Positions 49,901 to 63,055 of a stretch of 64,000 nt of DNA are shown here, one piece after another. The stretch comes from Phaseolus vulgaris (lineage: Eukaryota > Streptophyta > Magnoliopsida > Fabales > Fabaceae): assembly GCF_000499845.2 (NCBI RefSeq), contig NC_023751.2:14168280-14232279 (forward strand), read 5' to 3'. The stretch's first letter is position 1, and each line of letters starts with the position of its first letter. Position numbers and translations under genes: made by a program. Below the pieces are notes generated by a model. That model saw only the letters and a program-made list of their open reading frames with translations, was not told the origin of the DNA and searched no databases.

Positions 49901-52900
49901 AGCTTTACACAAAGATACATGTAGTAATTGTGACTGTAAATATGCAAATATGCATAACACAAACATCATGATCATTGAACACAAAACAATATTAGTTCAG
50001 ATTAAGAAGTCTAAATACATGTCACACAGCTCAGACAACCATATGCTAAAATGTACATATTAAAATTTAAAAGTAAATGTAAAACAGAACAAAGCACTTC
50101 CCAGCTGCTTCTTAAAAAAATTTACAGTGACAGCATATGAAAATTGAAGACATACTAAGTACTTACTCATGATCCTTAGGCCACCAAACTTTGACCCGTA
50201 AACCGACAAGGTTTTCACCATATTCCTTTATATCAGATTCCTGATACAACAGCCAGTTAATTGGAAATCAATGCAAGAAGACAATTAAATCCTGGAATAT
50301 GCTAGGAATGTCAGATAAAGGACTCTCCCAAAGAAAAAGTTCCCCAACGAATATATCCTTTAAGTATCAATAACATAATTAAAAAATTCATACAAAACAG
50401 GATACATACATCTTCTTTTCCAGAAGTAAGCTTCCTTTTCACATTTGCCTTGGGAGTCTCCTCCGAACTTTCATCTTTTGTAGATTTTGTACCAGACCTC
50501 GGAGAAGAAACCATTTCCTAAATAAATAACAATGATTCCTTTAATGTTTTAGTTTTAAGAAAGTACAAAGTATAATAGATTTATGTAGCAATAATCTTGA
50601 AAAATAGTAGCAAAGAAGTAAGCACAGTATAAAACATCAAAAATATACTTCGTCCAAATTCATAGCAAATGATTTTGCTACATCTGTTTCAGACTTAGCT
50701 TTACCCCGCCCTCCTTTTTTTCTGTCTTCCGCCTGCCTTGAAGAGGATCCACCACTACCCTTTTTGTTTTCATCTAATTTCTTGGCAGAGTTTTTTTTAG
50801 CATCAGCATTATTTGCTGCCCCGCTTCCTTTTTTTACTGAATCTACCACACTATATTTTTTCAGATCATACTTTTCACCAAGTGCCTTTTTCACTGACCG
50901 CCTCACAGGTTTGGCTTCAGAATCACTAGCTCCTCCAGACACCTTTGAAACATCATATGCAGCCCCTTCTTTTACAGGGTTGTCTTTCTTTTTTGATCGC
51001 CCAAGTTTCTTCGAAGGATTTTTATCATTGAGACTCTCACTTGGAGGAGAAGTAACAACTTCCGATTCATCATTTACTGCCTTTGGTGATGAAATCTTAG
51101 CATCAATTTCTTTCTTATTCTCTGAAGGTCCTGCTGCTTCGACAAAATGTTCCTCATGAGGGGAACTGGGAACTATCTTACTGTTACTTTTCTCAGTTTC
51201 CTTCTCATTAGCAGCAACTTGAACCTTGGAAGGTTTTGCCGATTTAGTTGAAGAGCTTGATTTCTTTCGTGGTCTCTTAGTAGCTTTTCCTTCCTTTTGT
51301 TTACTATTGTCAACCTTTTCAGCGTCCAAATCATTATGCACCTCACGATCAGATATATTCAATCCTACGGAGTGATTAGAACAATCAGCATCCTCTTGCT
51401 TTTTAATGGGATTAGCAGTATTTTCTCCAACACATGCAATACCATAGCTCATGACTGAGTTAGGAGATTTATTAGCATCAGGATTTTCTTGTTGAGAGGA
51501 TGTAACTTCCTTCGAATCCTTTTTAACCCCCTGCTCAAATGACAATCACCATATTTCAGTGTCAATTCTGGATAATAAAAGTCTAAAACAACACATAAAA
51601 AACAGGAGCATTAAAGAAGGAACATACCTGTGTTGACTCCTCCAGTGATTGTTTTGCTGACTCGCTCTTATCTTCCTGAAAAAGATCAAAATGAACACAA
51701 GAAAACTTCATGAATGTTCTCGTCATGAAATGTTTTAAACATTAATTGCCAAAAGACCAACAGAAAACTTACCACATGCTCACTAGTCACACATGTATCA
51801 TTTTTCTCCAAATCATCAGATGTATCTTGGCATATTGAAGCAAGTACAGCACTATAATCATCCACAGATATACCCAAGGATTTCACTGCTTGAACCAAGT
51901 AGGGTTTAAGCTTGGTTGCACAACTTTCAAGAACCCTCTCCCCCAATTTTTGGGCAATTGGAAAAGCTTCCTAGATTTCAATGATTATCAACATCAAGAC
52001 AACGATAAAATTTGAACAACAAAAACATGGTTCAGGTTTAAAATCACAATTTACTAAAAAGGATGAAATTGTAACCGTCACAACCTCATTGTCTTTCTTA
52101 ATGCTGTCCAGTAGTGGAGATAGCAGGTCCAATGATATATCTTCACTTTCCTCTACAACAAGTGTCATAATTGTTTCCATAGACGAAAAAACATTTTCTG
52201 GATGATGTTCCCTGAAATTACAAAACGAACCTCTCTCACTATGTTTTTCTAACTATCTACAAAAATGAATTTGTATACATGTAACAATTATGTTGCACAA
52301 GTACAAGCATTAGGTTCAATACAATACACAAATTGAACAATTTTTAAACAATCAGGCATGATAGAGATGAGGCACTATATATTAATATATTGCTTATAGT
52401 TTTAATAATTTGGTTTCTTATGATACTTTGATTTTTCCTTAATATAACTGATATTTAGGTTGATTTGCTACAATCATCATATTTTTGCTGGTCTTACTGG
52501 AAAAGTATATTGTAGCCAAATTTAAATAAAAATGTTAGATTCAAGTTAAGATACAGATTCCTTCATTATATACACACACAATAGGGTAGAAGATAAAGAC
52601 AGCTATGTTCTAATATTTGGGTATGGTCAAATTTAAAGTATTTGTGCATCCAAGTGTAGAAATACATTGAAGGAAGTAATCAGTCATCACACAAGTTAGT
52701 AAATGTTCATAAAGTACCGAGCAAAAAAAAAATAAAGCATTTGAAAATAGTTCACAGACTATGTAGTAATAGGGGACAAGATATTTAAATTTTGAAGCCG
52801 TGATGATGGTGAACTTGTCTAAATCCAGTAGTCCCTACCTTACAGCTTTCAAGAAATGTTGAAACATATCCGAAATCAGAGCATCACATTCAAGGTCCAG

Positions 52901-55050
52901 CATTACCACACATGATCTGACTTTTGCAACAGTTTCCAAAATTGAGATTCTCTTGGCATATGATTGACTTAACTTGTCATGCAAATTTTCAAATGATGAT
53001 ACTATTAATTGAAAGACCTCCTGCAAGAAAAAAGCCATCGATAAGATTCAATTGATTTACTGATTTTTTCTGTAAAGAGCATGATAATAGTCAAGTGCAT
53101 TCATAAACTGTGGTAAAAAAATTCTGCACACCTTCATTTGATCATCATCATAAGGAGCTTCAGGTGCAGTAATTCTTGTTATTTCACTGATGCAAGAGGC
53201 AACTGCAACTTTGACATCCTTATCTGAGTGCCTTAAAAGTTGGTCAGCAATCAATGCTTTCAATGATGGAGAGAGTGCATTTTGCATAGAATCTGCCGGT
53301 GACTGTTCAACCCTTGATAGGCAACTTTCTACTTGCTGCAGTGCAAAGGAAAATACAATATATAAAGTAAAATAACTTTAATACTTTGACTAGCCATTTA
53401 GTTAGGACTATTTTTTTATAATCACATATCTTTTATGAGAAAGGAAATTTTCCTCTTCACCTCAAACTCATGCTGTACTTTATGGTTTTTATATTATAAA
53501 ACTACAAAATCAATTTTTCCTTGAATTGCCTGGATTCAGAGACATTATTTATATCAGAATAATTCTTCATCACTTGTGAAGCTAAACAGCATATAGATTA
53601 CACACATTAAACAATGCCGCTCTTTCACACTGCTGTAATTTACAATAGATGCTAAATAACTAAAAAAAATACAAACCCAGAGCAACACCAACAATATAAA
53701 GTGTAAGATCTATGTAAGATCAGCTACGATATACTTGAGATTTATGTAAGATCTACTTGAGATTTATGTAAGATCAGCTACGATATAAAGTGTTTAGTAA
53801 TTTAGCATAAAAAAAACATAAGGCAAAGACAGCTAAGGAACACAACCAGATGTGTATATGAAGAGTCTCTAAATTCAGAATATAGTATATTGGTCACTAA
53901 CAAAAACTAGTGACAGAGGATTATTGCTAATTTTATATTTGTAACAACCCCTGTTGTACCAGAGCAATATTTGACCATGTTTTGCAATATAATTTACTTC
54001 CTTTGTAAACTATCTTGTTTTAAAAAATTGTATTCACAAAACCCAGCATTGTGAAACCAATATATGAAAAATATGTCACAACTATAGTATAGTGTTAACC
54101 ATGAATTCAACAAATATTACTAATATGCTATTAAATTGTCCAGAGCAATAAAATATATTCAACTTATAAGTGAACAGGGACGTATCCAATGATTTCCATG
54201 TGACTTGAAGTAGATACATTCCCTATGATCAACAAGTTCCAAAATTTTATTGCAGAAGATAACTGTTTAACAGCAAAATCTGAAGGGATAATTAGTTCTT
54301 TTTTAATATTTTGATATTCCTTTCTTCAATCTCACATAAGAAATCCCTCCACAGTTGCAACTCCCCTGCCAACACCACTACAACCAAGCTTGACATTCTC
54401 AGACCTGGAATCACTGTTGCCAGTTGGCACCTCTCCAAACCCTCCATTACTACACTCACCAGCAAACCAGTAATAAACAATTGATAAAAACTGAACAATA
54501 CATATTTCAGGGCCTAATTCAATTTTCTTCACTTCCATAGTCTATCTCATACATCCCTACCTAAACACTCAATAATATTGACTTTCATTATAATCATCAG
54601 TTACCAATTAAAATATCATAACTGGGTACAGGGAAATAGCATATATATGATCTTAGGATGTCTATTATAACACATTGGCCATGACACCTATCTCATTACA
54701 CCAAACCAGTTGAAGTTGCAGAATAATAACTTGAAGTCAAACTTGTCTATGTACTCGTTCTTGTTTCCAACAAAATCTTAAAAAAAAAACATCAAGGACA
54801 CAGAAATTCAGCAGCAAGTTTGCTTTTCCAGACAAAAAAACAGGAAGGGCATGCTACAATAAACCCCTATTAAAAAAAAACAACCCCAAAAAAATATCGA
54901 CAATCACGAAAATTAGTTAAAACAGCATTTCAAAGGAAAAGGCGTTACCTCTAAGAGTGAGAGGAGCTCCTCTACCGAAGACGGAGGATCTGCGAGCTTT
55001 TTACCAGCTTCGAAAAGTTGTTCTTCCAATTGTTTATCAGTAGACGCCAT
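46984..55050 (-). CDS. PDS5C: PDS5 homolog C-like cohesion protein, copy 3 (intact)
   Basis: Fourteen exons, all GT-AG: 55050-54949, 53335-53132, 53020-52839, 52211-52085, 51970-51773, 51675-51628, 51530-50649, 50517-50410, 50240-50167, 49569-49518, 48708-48622, 48548-48505, 47669-47595, 47521-46984. They join in frame to 906 residues, starting MASTDKQLEEQLFEAGKKLA. The HEAT-like part is 1-271, the charged linker 288-581, the Tudor domain 618-688 (VKVWWPKDHEFYKGVINSFD, YDDGDEE), and the Lys/Ser-rich tail 728-906 ends KKRRKN. No disabling change was seen, so this is the best candidate for a fully functional copy. Intron 1 is about 1.6 kb, without the hAT or LINE found in copy 1. The length is close to my recollection of Arabidopsis PDS5C (about 870). 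Splice phases are the same in all three copies. Confidence 0.93.
53700..53800. repeat. Short tandem duplication in intron 1 of copy 3
   Basis: The phrase TTGAGATTTATGTAAGATC occurs twice, and AGATCAGCTACGATAT recurs between and after them. Copy 1 has a single related unit near 25790, so the expansion is specific to copy 3. Confidence 0.7.
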
Positions 55051-55239
55051 TGCTTTTGTCCTCTCTGCTTTTTCTGATCTTACAGGGACTGTCACCACTC
55101 TCGTATGCTTCACTCCATTATGCCCTAAAAACTCACACCATTCAAAATCTGATTTTGAGAATAAAAATGGAACCGCAATATTAGGGTTCTTCTTTGTTTT
55201 TCTTTTCTTTTCCTTTCCTTTGGTTTTCCCCCCTTTACC

Positions 55240-58200
55240 TGATAATGAAAAACATAATAGAGGTACAGCAACACAGAAAAATCTAGAAAAAATAAAATAA
55301 AATTTGTTTGTTTTAAAAAATAATATATCAGAGAGAAAAACTGAATTAATGGAAAGAAAAACACAATAAATATATATATTTTAATGTTTATTTATTTATA
55401 TATTTGTTGTGTAATTAATAAGTACTTCAAAAGTACATTTAAAATAAAATCATTATTATTTGTTATTTTTCATTAGTTGATAATTTTAACTTTTATATTA
55501 ACAGTTAAAAATATATAGATATTAAACTCCAATAAGAATAACAAAGAAGAATAAAATGTGAAATATTTCTTACTAATTTAATTTGAGTATTTTTAATGAG
55601 ACACTTGTCTATGATTTAAAAGTTCAACCAAAAAGTTGAATCATAACTAAACAGATCTTATCAAAATAATAACATAGGTATATTATATCACAACCAAAGT
55701 ACTAAAAATGGAAAATAACATGAATTTATAAGATTTTCACATTCAAAATATATAGAAAATTTAAGTCTATTATAATATTTAAGTTTAATATTCAACAATA
55801 TATAATAGTATTTCTTAAAAAAAACTTTTTTTAAATGTTAAATACTTTTTCAGCTTTTATCTTTAAGGACAAAAGATCAAAATACTTTTATATTACAAAT
55901 TATTATAATTTAAAATAAAATACTCATCAATTCTAAATCAACTTTTGGCTAATTTTTCAAATTTTTTATGTTGTTCATACATTTTTCAAATACGTTCAAT
56001 TGATGGGTTTGTAATTCAAATAATATAATGTTAATACTGTTTTTCAAATAAATAAATAAAATATATTAAAAGAAAAAACATAAGTACAAAGTATCAATAA
56101 ACAGCTTTTCTAGTGAATATGAATCTTATAGGTGTGTTTTTTTTGTTCGATATTAAGAATATTATAAAGTTTTTTTTTTTTATTCATAAGGAGATCACTT
56201 AAATTAATGGTATTGTTTTATTTATTTATAAAATTTGAATTAAAGTGCCTTATTTTATCTTTTGTATGAAACACAACTTTTTATTAAAACTATGTTAAGT
56301 GATATTAATTTTAAACATTCAGTTATTTAGATGGGTTTACTTGATTATGAATATCAATAATGAAAGTGAGAATAACAGCAAAAACAAATTATTCTTTATG
56401 TATTTTATGTTTCATGACTGTTGTTGTTGATATTTAAACTTTGAAGAGTATTAAAAAAAATACTAAATTAGTCATTAAAGTAGTTTATAGATGTGAGAAA
56501 GCATTTTTGTTATGTTTTATAACTATTATATGATGTTATATTAGAGAATATACTTTTTCAGAAGCTTTTTAAAAACAACAAGTTTATAAATAATATTTAC
56601 TTATTTTTATCACCAAGATTATATATAATTTTGGTTTAACTCAATAAATTATATTAACTAACTCGAATTCAATTATTGTTTCAACTTACTAACTGCTTTT
56701 AAAATATCATTTATTTACTAAAAACATATTATTTATCACTAGTCTCGTCAAACTTTTAACATGTACCCTAACATCTTAAATGAATAATTAAAAAAATATA
56801 AAAAATAATTATAAAAAAATTACTATATTAATTAAATTATATATTATTTTAAAAATAAAAAATTATTAATATTTAAAATAATTTTTATTATTAATAAATA
56901 GTTTATATATTTGTATTACCAATTATTTTAAATTCTAAAGTTTATAACTAATTAAATATCAATTTATAAATTATTTTAAATATCAATATTTTTATTAATA
57001 TTTAATTTAGTTAATATAATAATTAATTATTTTTTGTCTTTAAGATTAATTTTTATTTAATGAATATATCTCAAATATATAATTTTTCAATAACTTTTCA
57101 CTATGAGATATTAGGAAAAAAAACATAGACTTGTTGTTAGTAAGATATTTTAACGTCTCAAACATCTTTTGTTATATTTATAAGCATCTTAAGAAATGTA
57201 ATTAGCGTGCATTTATTTTTATTAACTAATTTAAAGTCTACAGATAAATAAATATATTTAATTAAGTTTCAACAATTTAAAAGTGTGAGTATCTTCGATT
57301 TACTTACTATTTTCAAATTGTTGTTCTGTTTAAAATTTATATATTTTACATTTGATAGTTAATGGTGTAACAATCTTCCATCATTATTCCTTATGTGTTT
57401 CATATAGTGAATGAAAAAATCACATAATTAAAATTTGAAATATATTATAAATTGAGTATTTTTAATTAATTTTTTATTATAAAATATTTTTTGTCGATTA
57501 ATTTTGATGTCAAGTAAAATTATGTAATTGATTAATTTTATAATCTTAAACATAAGAGACAACAAACCAAAAACATATATGAAATTGAAATTATCTTTAT
57601 AAGAATATATGAAATTTAAATTATGAAACTAGAGACAACACATTTTTCAGTGAATCTAAAATTTTTTGTTATTATTTATATATAGTCATGTTTAACATTA
57701 AAAACTAAATAAAATAGATTCTAAGATTTTTAAAACTAAAATTATCAATTAAATATAAAAATGATAAATAATATTTTAAAAATTACAGTGTCACAGCTAA
57801 CGTTACATCTAAACAAATATAAATATATGATTGCATCATTTTTCAGTAAACATATTTTTCTTTACATAAAAGACTGTTTTCACCTTCTTCCATGTACTTC
57901 CTCATTTAGTTTTCTTTACCACTTTAGATTAATGACTTTTACACCTTTATATAAAACATTTATCTATTTTGATCAAAGAGAGACCAAAAGTGCCAAATGG
58001 TTAATATTTATAAAATAATTATTTTAGTGTTCTTGATAAGAAAAAAAATAAATTTGGATCTTTAATAAAAGAAAAAAAGAACATGTGCTTGATGATGACA
58101 ATTGTACACCAATATAAAAAAATAAGGATGAAATTATCTAAAAAAAATGAGAAGTCTCCAATAAAAAAATTAAAAAAAAAAGATATGAAAGAAGGGAATG

Positions 58201-59137
58201 AGGTTTTCCATACATTATTATTGAGTAAGAGAGAAGTGAAAATTTGTTGTGATAGAGAGGGAAGTCAAAACTTTTTTTTTATAGAGAGAGAAAAGTGGGA
58301 AATTGTTAAGTTACATTTAATTTGTATATTATATAATTAAAAAAAAAAGTAAATAAAAAAAAAGACAAGAACATTCAAGATAACAATGATATGATAAAAA
58401 AATATCTTATTATATATGTTTCTAAAATAAAATATTGATATAAGGATAAAACGAAAAAGTAAATGTATAAAAAAAAAGGTTACGAAGATAATTTTCTTTA
58501 TATATAGGTATAAATGAGAAAAAAAAAATCATCTTATATTATATATTTATAAAATATAAAAAAATATTAATATAAAGATAAAATAAAGTAAATGTGTAAA
58601 AAAAAGCAATTATAAAAAATATTTTATATATATTATATATGTATAGATTATACAATTTTTTAAAAAATAGAATAATAAAATAAAATTCAAATCAACCACG
58701 TGGAGACACAACACGATTTCATTAAAATTTCATAACATTATATTTTTATTGTCATTGGAAGAATGTGAAATCAAATGATTACATTATTATAGTTAATAAT
58801 AAGCAGTTAATTGAAAAATATAAATATTTTGAATTTTGGTTACTTAGATAAAATTATAATTTTATAAGGACTAAATTAAAAATACACAATGAAGTTTAAA
58901 CTTAATCAAGTTTTTAATTTAATAAATTATACAACTTTGAACTTAATTAAGTCTTATTTAGTTTAACAAATTTTATATTAATAAAAAAAAAAAATTCAAA
59001 TAAAATTTTGAATTAGCATGATTTTTATATTAAATTAACACGAAACAAGTCCAATTCTATGACTGAAGATTTTTTAATACAAATTTAAATTAAACTAAAT
59101 AAGAAAAATTAACTTATATTTTACTATTTAAATCATT
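55240..59137. other. AT-rich intergenic DNA upstream of copy 3
   Basis: Very AT-rich, with one foldback element (56779-57064). Short open frames such as that near 58083 are Lys/Ile-rich by composition and I do not take them as genes. Confidence 0.55.
56779..57064. repeat. AT-rich foldback (MITE-like) element, copy D
   Basis: The right end, read on the - strand (AAATAAAAATTAATCTTAAA then GACAAAAAATAATTAATTAT), matches the left ends of copies A and C. The interior can fold back on itself. Ends are approximate. Confidence 0.5.
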
Positions 59138-60700
59138 ATAATGGATGTGTGAGGATTTGAGGGAGTAGATGTGTGAGGAAAGTGTGAAGAAAGTGAGGGT
59201 GTTTGGATTGGGGTATGTTATGGTGGATGTATGAGGAAAGTTTATGGGAGTTTGTGAGTGATGTGATGGTTACGATAATTTTTTTTTTTTTTAAAGGTAT
59301 GAAATGTTACTTTACAGATTAACCCTTGTCTATTAAAAAATTTAATAATAAAATGAGTTGTTTTTGTTTAAAAATAAAAAACTTTCACACATTTCGTAAA
59401 TTTAAAAATTATAATTAAAAAAATATATGTTAAATGTAAATATGTATAATATAAAAACTATAATTAGAAAATAAAAACATAACAAAAATAAAAATAAAAA
59501 CAGAATTTCAAATAATTTTTTTAAATATTAAACATATACTATAAAATGTTTTTGTTATATATATTTTAAACATTGTACATTCAAATGAAGCATTGTGATA
59601 CATTCAAATGATGGTAAATTTGGAAATAAGGGATGCTTACGTGACTTTCCTTCTACATCTCTTCATTTTGAGGGGAGATGATATTTATTGTTCACAAGTA
59701 TATCATCTCATTCACTTCCTTAGACATCCCTTAGGGTCTGTTTGCTTCAAGGGAAGTACTGTTCACCAGGACGGAAGTGCAGTGATATCCCCTATTTGGA
59801 TCAAGTGATATACGCAGAAGTGTGAGGAAGGATATCCACATGAACAGTGAAAATCATATTCCTCTAATATGCAGAGATTGTTGTGGAAAAACACGTCAGC
59901 ATTGGTGGTTTTCCCAATTTACCCCAGATTTTGTTTTGACATGCTAAAGTGAAGGCAAAAGAAAAATAAACAAGACAAGAAAACAAATAAAAAAATAAAG
60001 ATAAAATCATATTACAAAACAAAAATATTAAGAATATTTATAATAAAAATATAATTATTAAATATAATTATAATAAAATATATAATCAATTATGAATAAT
60101 ATATAATTGATTATGTATATAATTTCTATAAATTATTTTTTAAATATTATTATTATTTTTATATTTATATTATTATTATTTAATTTTAAATAAATAAATA
60201 AATATATTAATTAATTCTTTTTTTAAATATAAGAATAAATTTATAATCTTAATATTTTATTAATTAAAAAAATTAAAATTTCAATCACACTCGTCACATA
60301 ATTTACAAACTTATTATATTTATGAAAATTTTCTATGTTCAAAGAATGATAAGAAATTCATGTTTTTTTCTAAATAATTATTCATCGGTATTGGAAATAA
60401 TTAACAAAATTTTAATTAACTCAAATTCACAGAAAAATATTTCATATTTCATTATTCAAATATTTTTAAAGACAAGGATAAATTTGTAAACTTACATTTT
60501 ACACTTTTAAAAATAATCAAAATTTTCTCACAACCATTCCATAAATCACAAATTCCCATAAACTTTCCTCACACATCCACTATAACATACTATAATCCAA
60601 ACAACCTCACTTTCTTCACACTTTCCTCTTATATCCTCACACATCCACTCTTTCAAATCCTCACACATTCACTCTCCAATCCAAACACACCCTTAATCCA
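59138..60700. mobile_element. Long-terminal-inverted-repeat DNA element
   Basis: The left arm (59138 to about 59400) and the right arm (about 60430-60700) are inverted copies over more than 200 bases. Both contain GTGAGGAAAGTGTGAAGAAA, a GTATGTTAT word, GAGGAAAGTTTATGGGA and a CCTTGTCT word. There is no transposase between them. A second inverted pair (GTTTGCTTC at 59739 and GAAGCAAAC near 60748) suggests another element nested or overlapping. The family is unassigned. Confidence 0.65.
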
Positions 60701-61379
60701 AACCATGGATATCCACTCACATCCTTCCTCTTCAACACTACATCCATGGAAGCAAACAATGGGTTAGGGTCTCTTTGTATCCTATGATAGAAATACAATA
60801 TTTTACTGTTTTAAATAAAACACAAAAAATAAGAGAATTATTATGCAAAACGAGAACGCTTTTTAAGCTCAAACTTTCGTTTTTCATAAGACATTTTCGA
60901 AGAAAGTTTTAAATATGTATATTTTTATAATTTTATTTTTTATTTTTTTCTATTTAAACTCAACTAATTTTTATTTAAAATAAAATTGAATAATTAAATT
61001 TAATATAATAATAATAAAAAATATTAAATGTTAAATATATTTATGTTATAAAAATATATAATAATTAATAATTATAATGATTAATAGTTATTATAAAATT
61101 ATAATTATAAATAATAATAAATAAAAAATTTATAATAAAAAAAATATAATAATTATATTAATTATAAAAGAAAATAAAGATAAAATAAATAATATTATTT
61201 AATATAAAAATAAGTTTTTATTAAATATTTAAATATTTTTTATCAAATTTTATATATTTTGTATTTTTAAAAAAATTAATTGTAATATATTACCGAAAAT
61301 AATATTTCAAAATCACTGAAAATATTATTTTAATTAAAATTAATTATAATTTATAGATAAATCAATCAAATTAATTTTT

Positions 61380-62070
61380 AATAATTTTTAAATAGAAGGA
61401 TAATTTTGTAAACTTATATTTTTATCAATTAAAAAAATATGATTTTAATTATATCCATTACATCACTCACTGTTCTCGAACGGGTTTGGGTCTAGAGAAC
61501 TATTGCTTCAGTTTTCACCCTCGGTCGGTCTACGATGCTCCAAGTTCCCTGCTACACCTTTCCTTCTCTCGGTCGGCTAGCTCCATAAGCGGGGGAGGTA
61601 TCTGCAAAAGACACTTCAACACTCAAGTCAATCAGGGTCTTAGTGCTCAGGTGTCAGAGTACTGTAGATGGTGACATACCTTTCTACTTGAAATGCATGG
61701 TATTTATATTACATTAATGGGCCTTCATTGGTGGGTTAAATTATGGAATTGACCCGTGTTTAGGGTTGTGTTAAACAACCCTTAACCACGGGTTAATTCT
61801 GCTGACTTGGTCAACCCTTGACTCAACATTAAAGGTCAATCGATCACGTGTTGTCACGTGACCTTCTCGCAATGGTTTGGACGGTGATTTGGTCTGAGTG
61901 TTGGCCGACTCATTGAGTCGTCAGGTCACACCAGTACACTCTCAAACTTTCAGAAACTTTTCCTACAATTTATACTCTATTTACATTAATCCAAACAACC
62001 TCACTTTTTTTTTTTTTTATAAATCATCTCAAATCCACTATCTCAAATTCACTCTCTAATCCCCAATTAA
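61380..62070. mobile_element. Right arm of a second copy of the same inverted-repeat element, split by a solo LTR
   Basis: The flanks of the LTR join to give a sequence matching the right arm at 60470-60690: AGGATAATTTTGTAAACTTA, then ATCACTCAC, then AAACTTT and AATCCAAACAACCTCACTTT. A matching left arm was not found, so this copy is truncated or rearranged. Confidence 0.6.
61466..61943 (-). mobile_element. Solo LTR of a retrotransposon
   Basis: The LTR (61471-61938, 468 bases) starts TGTTCTCGAACGG and ends CACACCAGTACA. It is flanked by CTCAC (61466-61470) and CTCTC (61939-61943), a 5-base target duplication with one change. On the - strand it has a TATAAATA-type box near 61713 and a downstream word TGTCTTTTGCAG resembling the R/U5 region of plant LTR elements. 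A near-perfect hairpin lies at 61752-61793 and two CACGTG boxes near 61845-61860. No internal region or second LTR is present, so it arose by LTR-LTR recombination. Confidence 0.75.
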
Positions 62071-62465
62071 AGCATTAATGACATGTCGTGTTCAATGATA
62101 GCTTTATACATATTGAGATTTAAGTTTGGTTATTGATTACGCATGATTTAATGTTATTTTTTCATTATAAATTTTTAATATGGAGTACAAACTTTTTCCA
62201 TTTAAAGTACTATTTAGACAACAATGCAATTATTGAAGAACTAAAATACGTTTGAAATGTTTTATATTCCATTTTTTTAGACGTATAAAGTATAAAAGTG
62301 TAAAAAACGAAAATTTCAAAATATAGTTTGAGGCATATACCATTTTCTAAAAATAATTTATGTTTTTTTTTATAGCTAAATTAAACTAAATAGATAATAA
62401 AACATGTAATAAAAGCAACTAAAAACGCGTCAAGAGAGACACAAAAGACGTAGCATAAGAAAAAA

Positions 62466-62975
62466 AGGTATTTCTTACTGCACCCCTACAAATTTCTTCT
62501 TCCATTCCATATTTTTTTTAAAATACTGTTTTGCCCCTTTTAAAAATAATTTCCAAATTACTCTTTCAAAAATGTTTCTAAAGCATATTTTCTGGAACAC
62601 ATTTTATAATTTGTATATTGACTCAATTTTGGAAAAAAATTGTATTTCTTAAAGCACCTCCTCAAATTTCTTCTCCCATTCCATATTTTTGGAAAATACT
62701 GTTTTGCCCCTTTTAAAATTAATTTCCAAATTACTCTTTCAAAAATGTTTCTGAAGCATATTTTCTGAATTTTTTTTATAATTTTTGGATTTAATGTAGA
62801 AGTAAAAAAATTTGTTTTGAAAAAAAAAAAGGAATAATTTGTTGTCTTCTATTCTATCTAAAATTACTCAAACCTGTTAAAGATAATTTGGATATTTTGA
62901 AGAATGTAGGGATCTTTTCTTTCTAGGGGTGCAGGAAGAAACAAGAAAATGTAGGTGCGAAAAGCAACCGAAATG
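62466..62975. mobile_element. Mutator-type MITE relative next to the SDF2 promoter
   Basis: The left end (TTTCTTACTGCACCCCTAC) and the right end, inverted (CGCACCTACATTTTCTTGTT then TCTTCCTGCACCCCTA), match the family at 14442-14747 and 45626-46118. Inside is a tandem duplication: 62468-62641 and 62642 to about 62785 both carry TACTGTTTTGCCCCTTTTAA and ATTACTCTTTCAAAAATGTT. I could not find a clear 9-base target duplication here. Confidence 0.65.
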
Positions 62976-63037
62976 TGAAAGGGCCCAAACATTGCCCAAG
63001 TGTATCCGCGGAGAGAATTTGAACCAGTAATAAGCAT

Positions 63038-63045
63038 CCACGTCA
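63038..63045 (-). promoter_or_regulatory. UPR element (TGACGTGG) upstream of SDF2
   Basis: TGACGTGG on the - strand equals the unfolded-protein response element bound by ATF6/XBP1-class bZIP factors, in plants bZIP60 and bZIP28. It lies about 400 bases before the SDF2 start codon. SDF2 is known to be induced by ER stress in Arabidopsis, so the site fits the gene. Confidence 0.6.
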
Positions 63046-63055
63046 TGCAAAGAGC

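Noticed and set aside
58083..58340. 85-codon Lys-rich open frame
   Set aside because: Its composition follows from A-rich DNA; no splice or family support.
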